Positions 27,542 through 34,822 of a DNA stretch of 64,000 nt are shown piece after piece; the stretch's first letter is position 1, and the number at the start of each line of letters is the position of its first letter. The position numbers and the translations under genes are program-made. A model generated the notes under the pieces. That model made no database searches and was not told where the DNA came from. It saw only the letters and a program-made list of their open reading frames with translations. This DNA is from Bacilli bacterium (GTDB lineage: Bacteria > Bacillota_I > Bacilli_A > RF39 > UBA660), in contig JAFXZC010000006.1 of NCBI GenBank assembly GCA_017541445.1, forward strand, positions 1 through 64,000, given 5' to 3'.

Positions 27542-28435
27542 TTATACAGTAAGATTTCTAATAGACTCTTTCCTATCTTCATCTTTTCTAACATAACAAG
27601 TAATACCATTTAAAGTAGCTATTTCTAAAACTTTACCAACAGCTTCTTTCTCATAGTCATTACCTCTATATTCAACAAATATATTATAATCTAATATACC
27701 ATTACACTTTAAAGAAACATAACCTACTAAAGAACCATCAAATAAATATATTTCATAAACAATAGTAGCAAAATCTGTATTCTTAACTTTATTTAAAATC
27801 AATCTATCTGTTTTAATATTATTCGGAAATTTATCTTCACTAAAATTAGTTAACATTTCAAAAGTACTATCATTTAACCTAAATCTTAAAGTAGGATCTT
27901 CTTGTTTAGATAATAAACTACTATAATCATCTTTTCTAGTTAATACAACTAATACTTTAGCATATGCCAATAACATATTAAAATGATGTTCATCAAAATG
28001 AAATCTTAATTCTTGTTGTACTTTAATATATTCTAATAAATCAGTACAATATTGTTTACTTCTAGCATGACAATCACAAGCCATTTCCATAATATCTAAC
28101 TCAGACATATCATTAACAGAAGCATAATGTTCTGGATGATGAGAATTATTTTTCCAATGTAATTTAATAGAATCCTTTTGATCACTTGTTAATCTATGAG
28201 ATATATCACTCATATCACCAATATCATCAACAATACTAGCTAACGCTAAAAATTCATCTAGATTTCTTAATTTAGATAAATCATGTTCAGAACATCTAAG
28301 CAATAATCTAATAGCATCTATATCTCTTTTTTTATGAATTAAATATTTAGCTAAATAAGTACCACTTCTCATAACAAATTGACGATGAACCATCGTATCA
28401 TTTAACTGTCTACTTAATTTATTAACATCAACCAT
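27542..28435 (-). CDS. DUF5662-GNAT-like fusion (297 aa)
   Basis: The N-terminal part (about residues 15-150) matches DUF5662, a helical metal-binding-looking domain: SEHDLSK, NNSHHPEHY, MSELDIMEMACD. The C-terminal part (about 205-297) resembles an N-acetyltransferase fold: TDRLIL opening, GYVSLK strand, a DYNIFVEYRGNDYEKEA segment like the GNAT acetyl-CoA turn, and a final DED-KESIRNL. The GNAT part is short and may be degenerate. AGGTGTGA precedes the ATG. 14 bases downstream of the HExxH gene, so probably one operon. Confidence 0.75.
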   Translation of the reverse strand: MVDVNKLSRQLNDTMVHRQFVMRSGTYLAKYLIHKKRDIDAIRLLLRCSEHDLSKLRNLDEFLALASIVDDIGDMSDISHRLTSDQKDSIKLHWKNNSHHPEHYASVNDMSELDIMEMACDCHARSKQYCTDLLEYIKVQQELRFHFDEHHFNMLLAYAKVLVVLTRKDDYSSLLSKQEDPTLRFRLNDSTFEMLTNFSEDKFPNNIKTDRLILNKVKNTDFATIVYEIYLFDGSLVGYVSLKCNGILDYNIFVEYRGNDYEKEAVGKVLEIATLNGITCYVRKDEDRKESIRNLTV

Positions 28436-28449
28436 AGATCACACCTTCT

Positions 28450-29361
28450 TTAACAAAAATGTACTTCCTTAACAACCTTTAATCCTTCTTCAATACTTAT
28501 ATCAAATAAAGATAAGAAATCATCTACACTAATTTGACCATTAAATACTAATTGAACATTCATATCTATTTCATCTCTAATTAAACCATTAGCATTAATA
28601 TATTTATAAAAAAGACTAATCGCTTTTAAAGTAGAAACTAAATATTTAGAATAACAATAATTTCTCTTTAATTCTTCATATGTTTTAATATCTTTATCAT
28701 TTTTAATAACTAAATAACTATGTAACATATAAGCAACTCTATTAATTATACCAATATAACTTAATATATTATTAGAATCTAAATCATATAAGAATAATAA
28801 TTCTTCAAAAATACTTATAACTTCAGAGTTCTTACTATCTAAAACAGAACCTCTCCTATCTACTTGAGTATGTACTATTTCATGTACATAACTAGAAGAA
28901 TTAATAACAGTATTTTTTTTACTTAAAAGAATCATTTCATAATATAGTTTCATCTTCTTTAATGCATTAATATCATCATCTGCATTATATAAAGTAACTC
29001 CACCACTATAATAATCTTCAAATCTACAATCTACTGGTATTTCAAAAGGACTAATCTTTTTAGAAAATAATCTATATAAAGCTGCGTAATTAAACCCTAA
29101 ATTCTTTAATTTAGCAATACTATCTTCTTTTTCTTTAGGAATAATACTAACATTATGTAAATCATATCTATTTTCTAAAAAAGATCTTCCCATTTGAATA
29201 ACTTGTTGTTTACCAATATCTCTCAAAGAAAGATCATAACTACCGATAGAAACACCACTACCTAGTATTTCATCAAAAATATTAATTAATTCATTACTAC
29301 AATAAAAAGGAACATATTTGTCATATCCATATAATAATTCTGCTTTTTCAATTGCATTCAT
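28450..29361 (-). CDS. Cytoplasmic HExxH zinc-peptidase-like protein (303 aa)
   Basis: The core motif is SSYVHEIVHTQ, and a downstream Glu lies in the helix SEVISIFEELL, the spacing expected of gluzincins related to the M3/oligopeptidase fold. No signal peptide or membrane segment after choosing the start at 29361, which follows AAAGGGGGAAA. Known M3 peptidases are about twice this length, so this may be a minimal member or a non-peptidase relative. Precedes the DUF5662 fusion. An extended -10 (TGTTATTCT) lies upstream. Confidence 0.75.
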   Translation of the reverse strand: MNAIEKAELLYGYDKYVPFYCSNELINIFDEILGSGVSIGSYDLSLRDIGKQQVIQMGRSFLENRYDLHNVSIIPKEKEDSIAKLKNLGFNYAALYRLFSKKISPFEIPVDCRFEDYYSGGVTLYNADDDINALKKMKLYYEMILLSKKNTVINSSSYVHEIVHTQVDRRGSVLDSKNSEVISIFEELLFLYDLDSNNILSYIGIINRVAYMLHSYLVIKNDKDIKTYEELKRNYCYSKYLVSTLKAISLFYKYINANGLIRDEIDMNVQLVFNGQISVDDFLSLFDISIEEGLKVVKEVHFC

Positions 29362-29446
29362 AATGTATTTCCCCCTTTGAATAAGATATAGAATAACACA
29401 AAAGCCATAATTTGCCAAATAATACATTATTTGTTATAATTAAATC

Positions 29447-29550
29447 ACATGAACAATACTGGTCAAATCCTGTATAGCATTAGAATCTAGATGATTAATT
29501 TTCTAGGTAAAAAATTCTTGTACTCTATTGGAAATTCCAGTATTTTTTTA
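29447..29550 (+). ncRNA. Candidate small structured RNA of about 100 nt
   Basis: Extended -10 TGTTATAAT (29432-29440) predicts a start near 29447. AATACTGG (29455-29462) pairs with CCAGTATT (29537-29544), immediately followed by seven T, a standard terminator. Between them further stems can be drawn (TCC/GGA, ATAG/CTAT, AGAAT/ATTCT, CTAGA/TCTAG), giving one long interrupted rod. No open frame of note, no plus-strand gene follows, and it does not carry the SRP RNA GGAA-loop sequence. Family unknown. Confidence 0.45.
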
Positions 29551-29553
29551 TTT

Positions 29554-29581
29554 AAAAAGATGGATAAATATCCATCTTTTA
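29554..29581 (-). terminator. Terminator of the WXG/LXG-like operon
   Basis: On the minus strand AAAGATGGA pairs with TCCATCTTT, followed by a T run; the stop codon overlaps the 5' arm. Confidence 0.65.
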
Positions 29582-30886
29582 TTTTGTTACAAACTTTGTC
29601 TTCTTTTCTTTTAATTTATCCAAAGTGACATAATATATTCCTTCATTTTCATCATATGATGAATAACCATTTTCTTTTAATACAAAATATGCTTGTCTAT
29701 ATTCATTCCATACTAGTGTCACTGGTTTATCATCATAACCTATTGTATAATGGTCACTAATCCATAAAAATCTATGATATGTAGTTGTTATTTTTTCACC
29801 AGGAGCTAATACTATATTAGGATGTTCTTCTGTATCAAAACCATTTGCAAGTACTTCTTTTAATGGTATAGCATTTAAGTTTTCACGATCTACTGCATAA
29901 TATATTTTTCCTTCATCAACTTCATGACTAGCTCTAGATACAACTTCAGGTGCAATATTAGGATCCTCAAATATAATTGTTTCATTGAAATGAGCATTAC
30001 CAGTATAATAACCATTTGCATAAGATTTACCAATCTTTTTAAGAACATTTCCTACAGTCATATCTCCAGTATTACCACCAAATATTACAAAGGCAAATGC
30101 AGCATCAGCACCACCAGGCATTGTAAGAGTAGAAACATCAGTTACCCAAGATTGAGCAGTACTACCCATACCAGGAATAACAGCTCTATATGCTTTTGCC
30201 TTATCATCCAATGACTCAGAGAAATATGATCTACCCTGATCATCAGTACCTAAATAGTACATATTAACATAGCCTTTATCTTCAATATATACTTTAACAA
30301 CGTCAAATTGACTAATTATAACAGGTTCAACTGGTTTAGTTTTAACTTGATAGTCATTAATATCAGGTAAACTAACATAAGAACCACTAAAGTCTACTAT
30401 AGTATCAAATCTTAAACTTTGTAATTCAGTCAAAGTACTATTAATAATATCTCTTTGACTACTAAAATCTCTATTTAAATTAGTAAGTAATTCTTCATCA
30501 TTAATATCACCACTAACATAAAATAATTTATTATCATTACCAAATTTTAAATCACCATATTTAGTTTTAACACTTTCAAAATTACTAATATACTTACTAC
30601 ATTGATTAAACAAACTATCTATTAACTCTTTAAGTTTTCTTAAACTACCATTAGTACCAATACTACTATTTAATTTACTAACTACTCCATTAGCTAAATA
30701 ATCTTTATAATCAGAAAACATATCACTAACATCATCTTGCCACTGCTCAAACTTAATACCATTAATATTACTATCAATAGTACCAACATTAGATTTATAA
30801 TTTCTTAATATAATATCTAAATTATTTCTATTATTATCAATAGTAGTTTTATATTTAACAATACTATCATAAGTAAGATTACCCAA
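29579..30886 (-). CDS. LXG/WXG-like protein with a C-terminal beta-rich domain (435 aa)
   Basis: I choose TTG at 30886, spaced correctly after AGGTGGTGA; the two GTG codons upstream are part of that site. Residues 1-190 are long helices with a WXG-like turn (KFEQWQDDVSDMF), as in the N-terminal targeting parts of type VII secretion substrates. After a Pro/Lys linker comes a beta-rich domain of about 240 residues with no recognised catalytic motif. It has no signal peptide. Position after small WXG100-like genes fits a secreted effector. No immunity-like gene follows. The secretion role is inference. Confidence 0.72.
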   Translation of the reverse strand: MGNLTYDSIVKYKTTIDNNRNNLDIILRNYKSNVGTIDSNINGIKFEQWQDDVSDMFSDYKDYLANGVVSKLNSSIGTNGSLRKLKELIDSLFNQCSKYISNFESVKTKYGDLKFGNDNKLFYVSGDINDEELLTNLNRDFSSQRDIINSTLTELQSLRFDTIVDFSGSYVSLPDINDYQVKTKPVEPVIISQFDVVKVYIEDKGYVNMYYLGTDDQGRSYFSESLDDKAKAYRAVIPGMGSTAQSWVTDVSTLTMPGGADAAFAFVIFGGNTGDMTVGNVLKKIGKSYANGYYTGNAHFNETIIFEDPNIAPEVVSRASHEVDEGKIYYAVDRENLNAIPLKEVLANGFDTEEHPNIVLAPGEKITTTYHRFLWISDHYTIGYDDKPVTLVWNEYRQAYFVLKENGYSSYDENEGIYYVTLDKLKEKKTKFVTK

Positions 30887-30898
30887 TATAATCACCAC

Positions 30899-33331
30899 CT
30901 AACTAACATCATTATTCTTTTTATATTTTTTCTTCATCATAATAGCAACAATAGTAACGAATGAAACAACTAAGAAGAAATATAATAAAGAAGTATATTT
31001 ATTTCTAAAATCAGGTTCAAAAGCACCCTTTTCTTTAGCTTTCTTACCAACCTTTTCTAAATCTTCTAAATTCTCATCATCATTATTCATCTTGCCATAT
31101 AGTTTTCTAAATAATTCATTTAATAATTTCCTGATCTCAGCTAACTGTTCAGGAGTTAACTTATCAATTACCAAATTAAATAACTTAGATAAAACAGATA
31201 TCAATTTCTTAATTTGTTCTTTACTTAACTTATCAATTATCTTATTAATAATCTTCATTAACTTTTTATAAATAAACTCTAATCCTTTTTCATCTAATTT
31301 ATCTATAATTCTTATAAATAATCTTAATAAATTGCTAATAACTTTATATAATTTTTCACCATCTAATTTTTCAACTATACTTACTAAATTATTAAAGAAC
31401 TTCATTAATAATTCAAATATCTGATCAGCATCTAATTTATCTATAATAATATCTATATTATCTAAAAACTTAGCTAATAATTCTGCAATTTGTTTAGCAT
31501 CTAATTTGTTAATTACTAAATTACCAATATATATTAAATTATTAATAATACTATATAATTCATCACCGTCTAATTTTTCTATTACTTTAGCTATTAAATC
31601 TAAATAACTACTTAATACATTAAATAACTCTTCTTTACTTAACTTACTAATAATATTATTATTAATAACTAATAAACTAGCCATAATATTCATTAAATCT
31701 TCTTTACTTAATTTATCAATTATTCTTTCAATAATATTTAATGATTTTAATAATAAATTATACAAATCTTCCTTACTTAATTTATCAACTATTTTATTTA
31801 AAATATCTAAAGATTTTAATATAATATTTGCTAAATCCTTACCATCTAATTTTTTAACTATATTTGTTAATAAATCTAAGAACTTACTTATAATAGTTGC
31901 TAATTGTTCACCATTTAACTTATCAACTACTTTAGAAACTAAATCTAAAACATTACTAAATATTTCATTCAATTGTTTACCATCTAATTTATCAACTATT
32001 TTATTTATTAAATCTAAAATCTTATTAATAATCTCAGCCAATTGATTACCATCTAATTTATTAACAACTTTATTTAATATATCTAAGAATCTACTTATTA
32101 CATTAGTTAAATCTTCAGCACTCATTTTATCTATTACTTTAGATAACAATTCATATACTTTTTTAAATAAATCGGCTAACTGATCACCACTTAACTTATC
32201 TACAATTAAAGATAAAATATCTAAGAACATCTTCATTATTTTAGTTAATTGATCACCATTTAATTTATCAACAGCTAAAGATAATATATCTAATAATTTA
32301 TTTAAAATACTATTTAATTGATTACCATCTAATTTATCTATATTACTTAATAATTTATCTAATAAATCACTTAAATAGTGATACAATTCAGCTCCACTTA
32401 AAGCCTCTATTTTATTCTTTAAAGAATCTAAGTAATCCATAATATATTTAGTTAATTGTTCTCCATTTAACCCATCAATTGATTTTAATAAATTATCTAA
32501 ATAATTACTAATACTATCAAATAAACCTAATCCTAAAGGATTAATAATACCATTATTAAGATCAGAATCATATAAATTAGTATCATCTAAATTACCATTA
32601 GCACCTTTAATAGTACCATTACCTTTATATTTAGAAAGATTATTATCTATTATATTTGCACTAGTACCATTCATAATACCTAATATATAATCATCACTAA
32701 CTGGAAAACTACTAAAGTTTGAACCAGGTTCTAAAGGATCAATTATTCCTACTTTACCAGTATAATCAATAATACTTTTATTCTCTATATCTGTATTATC
32801 TCTTTCAACTACTTTTACATTATCATTATAATCTTTTTTATTTACTTCATTTATTTCAGTAGTAGTTTGATCAATTACAGTATTAGTATTATTCAAAGAT
32901 TTCTTTTTATGATCTCCTAAATCCTCTTCTGTTTTTTCTACAACTTTAATTGGATCTGTATATTTAATTTCTTTTTTATCAATCTTATTAACATCTACAT
33001 TATCGTTTGAAACACTATTAAATTTAAAAATATCATAGTCTATACTCTTATCATAAGAACTATCACTATCTTCTTTAATATTACTAATATATTTTTTTAT
33101 ACTTTTTATATATTTATTATTACTTACTTTAATACCGCTATTATCTTTATTACCTAAAGCACTATTAACACTATCAAAATATACTAATCCCAAATCACTT
33201 ATAAAATTAGAAAGAATACTTAAATTCTTTCCTTCACCAGCAAATGGATCAAGCATTTTATCTTTAACAACAGTTAATTTATCTATATTACTATCAGCAA
33301 CAGAATAAGAAATATTTATTATTTTATTCAT
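30899..33331 (-). CDS. Membrane protein with twenty 23-residue helical repeats (810 aa)
   Basis: Start at 33331 with GGAGG upstream. An N-terminal region of about 285 residues, rich in Asn, Asp and Lys and lacking a signal peptide, is followed by exactly 20 tandem repeats with consensus LDGxQLxxIxxKxLDLLxxIVDK. A charged linker, one transmembrane helix and a KKKYKKNNDVS tail end the protein. The repeats resemble a helical solenoid. It sits between small WXG100-like genes and the LXG-like gene, so it may be a surface stalk or a secretion-associated scaffold. No known family is recognised. Confidence 0.78.
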   Translation of the reverse strand: MNKIINISYSVADSNIDKLTVVKDKMLDPFAGEGKNLSILSNFISDLGLVYFDSVNSALGNKDNSGIKVSNNKYIKSIKKYISNIKEDSDSSYDKSIDYDIFKFNSVSNDNVDVNKIDKKEIKYTDPIKVVEKTEEDLGDHKKKSLNNTNTVIDQTTTEINEVNKKDYNDNVKVVERDNTDIENKSIIDYTGKVGIIDPLEPGSNFSSFPVSDDYILGIMNGTSANIIDNNLSKYKGNGTIKGANGNLDDTNLYDSDLNNGIINPLGLGLFDSISNYLDNLLKSIDGLNGEQLTKYIMDYLDSLKNKIEALSGAELYHYLSDLLDKLLSNIDKLDGNQLNSILNKLLDILSLAVDKLNGDQLTKIMKMFLDILSLIVDKLSGDQLADLFKKVYELLSKVIDKMSAEDLTNVISRFLDILNKVVNKLDGNQLAEIINKILDLINKIVDKLDGKQLNEIFSNVLDLVSKVVDKLNGEQLATIISKFLDLLTNIVKKLDGKDLANIILKSLDILNKIVDKLSKEDLYNLLLKSLNIIERIIDKLSKEDLMNIMASLLVINNNIISKLSKEELFNVLSSYLDLIAKVIEKLDGDELYSIINNLIYIGNLVINKLDAKQIAELLAKFLDNIDIIIDKLDADQIFELLMKFFNNLVSIVEKLDGEKLYKVISNLLRLFIRIIDKLDEKGLEFIYKKLMKIINKIIDKLSKEQIKKLISVLSKLFNLVIDKLTPEQLAEIRKLLNELFRKLYGKMNNDDENLEDLEKVGKKAKEKGAFEPDFRNKYTSLLYFFLVVSFVTIVAIMMKKKYKKNNDVS
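31091..32470 (-). repeat. Twenty tandem 69-bp coding repeats
   Basis: The 1380 bases divide exactly into 20 units of 69 bases, each encoding 23 residues beginning with L-x-G/K-x-Q/D-L. The Leu/Ile positions and the terminal D-K pair are kept while other positions vary, so the array is old and selected at the protein level rather than a recent expansion. Confidence 0.9.
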
Positions 33332-33341
33332 AAAATACCTC

Positions 33342-33650
33342 CTAACTATTACTATTATTAACGTAATTAGATAATACATCACTTATAGAAGAATTAATAT
33401 CTCTATAAGTAGTATCAGTAGTAGATAAAAAAGATTCATAAGAAGCCAAAGCTTTCTTAATACTATCAATTTTACCTTTTAAAGAATTAAATGTATTATT
33501 TAATTCTCCACCTTTAATACATTTCCAATTATCATTAACATTAATATCATTAATTTCATTTAAAGAAGAAACAATATTTTCAAAATAACCATTTAATTTA
33601 ACTTTTTTATTAGTAATAACATCATCACTATAAAATGTTTTATTACTCAT
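33342..33650 (-). CDS. WXG100-like small helical protein (102 aa)
   Basis: Two predicted helices joined around NWKCIKGGELNNTF, resembling the W-x-G turn and following hydrophobic heptads of WXG100 proteins, although Gly is displaced. No signal peptide. AAGGAG precedes the ATG, which overlaps the previous gene by eight bases. It precedes the 810-aa repeat protein in the same transcript. Confidence 0.72.
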   Translation of the reverse strand: MSNKTFYSDDVITNKKVKLNGYFENIVSSLNEINDINVNDNWKCIKGGELNNTFNSLKGKIDSIKKALASYESFLSTTDTTYRDINSSISDVLSNYVNNSNS

Positions 33651-33945
33651 TACTATTCAACTCCTTTATACAAGTATTTACAGAAGTCAAATAATCATTA
33701 GATACATTTTTCATAAAAATACCTAACTTATTTAATTCACTTGAGTATTGAGATAGAAGTTGAATGAATTTTTTTAAACTATTAACATACTCATCACTAT
33801 CAGTTCCTAACCAACTATTCCATTCACGAGATATTAAACTATTAATACTATCAATATTTTCGTTAATAGAAGTGCTCTTATCTACTAAAAGATCACCATC
33901 ATTACCTAATTCAGTAATATTAACATATAGATTAGTATCACTCAT
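33643..33945 (-). CDS. WXG100-like small helical protein with a W-L-G turn (100 aa)
   Basis: A helix-turn-helix pattern with EWNSWLGTDSDEYVNSLK in the middle, close to the WXG turn followed by the second amphipathic helix. Start at 33945 after GAGGGTG. It heads the second transcript of the cluster, behind TATAATATAAT, and overlaps the next gene. WXG100 proteins are dimeric substrates or chaperones for type VII secretion; no secretion ATPase is in this window. Confidence 0.75.
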   Translation of the reverse strand: MSDTNLYVNITELGNDGDLLVDKSTSINENIDSINSLISREWNSWLGTDSDEYVNSLKKFIQLLSQYSSELNKLGIFMKNVSNDYLTSVNTCIKELNSNE

Positions 33946-33978
33946 TACAACACCCTCTATCATATATTATATTATACC

Positions 33979-34008
33979 AAAAAAAAGATATTATTTAATA
34001 ATATCTTT
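33979..34008 (-). terminator. Terminator between the two WXG100-like transcripts
   Basis: On the minus strand AAAGATATTATT pairs with AATAATATCTTT, followed by a T run. Confidence 0.7.
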
Positions 34009-34016
34009 ATATTTTT

Positions 34017-34364
34017 TTATGATTTTTGATTATTATTATTTTGTGATGAAGTATATTTATTTAAAACATCTGTAATTTCAGCAGATACACCTTGCCATGA
34101 AACACCAATATTTTGAATACCAGCAACCATATTAGACAAACTTGTTGCTATTTTTTTAACTTCTTCTGATTCAGCAAGTTCAATTCTATCAAAATATGAT
34201 TTAAAGTCTGCACTACCAGATAGTTTTGATTTAACTATACCTAAATTAGTAACTGCTGAATCATATGCTTTAGTAGCAGAATCCAAAGCGGTATTAATTT
34301 GGCCTATTAACGCATTAGCACTTTCACCAGAATACCCAACTTCAAAATTATTAGTATTACCCAT
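34017..34364 (-). CDS. WXG100-like small helical protein (115 aa)
   Basis: Start at 34364 after GGAAGGTGG; overlaps the preceding gene by eight bases. Nearly all helical, with a late VSWQGVSAEITDVL segment giving a W-Q-G turn, followed by a polar Ser/Asn/Gln tail. No signal peptide. Paired in one transcript with the 118-aa protein, the usual arrangement for WXG100 heterodimers. Confidence 0.72.
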   Translation of the reverse strand: MGNTNNFEVGYSGESANALIGQINTALDSATKAYDSAVTNLGIVKSKLSGSADFKSYFDRIELAESEEVKKIATSLSNMVAGIQNIGVSWQGVSAEITDVLNKYTSSQNNNNQKS

Positions 34365-34713
34365 TATTAGTACCACCTTCCATAGCAGTTTTAACATTTG
34401 TTTTTAATGTTTCTTGAGCATTATCTACAGCTCCTTTTATTCCAACTGCTAAATTTTTAAGATTTGTAATTTCATCTTTACAAGCTTTTAGTTTTGCTAA
34501 AGGTCCATTAGGTGCTATTGCTGTAGCACGTAATTCTACTGCATCTTTTCCTTTCCATAAAGTGTTATCATTAAAGTACTTTTCTAAAGTTGAAATAGCA
34601 TCAGAATAATCAGTAGCATTTTGAATTAAATCAGTAAGAGCATTATCAAGTTCTACATCAGCATTTAAACCAAAACTAAAACCAGCATCAAAAGTCATTC
34701 CCTCTTCAGCCAT
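34357..34713 (-). CDS. WXG100-like small helical protein with a W-K-G turn (118 aa)
   Basis: The helical hairpin carries LWKGKDAVELRATA, a clear W-x-G turn followed by the second helix. N-terminal MAEEGMTFDAG is polar; no signal peptide. AGGAAGGA precedes the ATG. First gene of the WXG-like cluster and probably the partner of the 115-aa protein. Confidence 0.75.
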   Translation of the reverse strand: MAEEGMTFDAGFSFGLNADVELDNALTDLIQNATDYSDAISTLEKYFNDNTLWKGKDAVELRATAIAPNGPLAKLKACKDEITNLKNLAVGIKGAVDNAQETLKTNVKTAMEGGTNNG

Positions 34714-34799
34714 TAAATATCAATCCTTCCTATTTATATAATTTAATTATACTACATATATTTTTTACATTCTATAAATTAAGTAAAAAGATGTAAACA

Positions 34800-34822
34800 A
34801 AAAAAACGCCAAAGCGTTTTTT
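34800..34822 (-). terminator. Terminator of the cohesin-like gene
   Basis: On the minus strand AAAACGC pairs with GCGTTTT, followed by a T run. Confidence 0.7.

Noticed and set aside
29447..29550. Signal recognition particle RNA as identity of the candidate RNA
   Set aside because: The conserved GGAA-type apical loop and the AGCAG internal loop are absent.
31091..32470. Regular 69-bp repeats considered as CRISPR or minisatellite
   Set aside because: The units are diverged, contiguous without spacers, and keep one reading frame with conserved residues; they are coding repeats.
29579..34713. Prophage or integrative element origin of the WXG-like block
   Set aside because: No integrase, terminase, att-like repeats or clear change in base composition at the edges.
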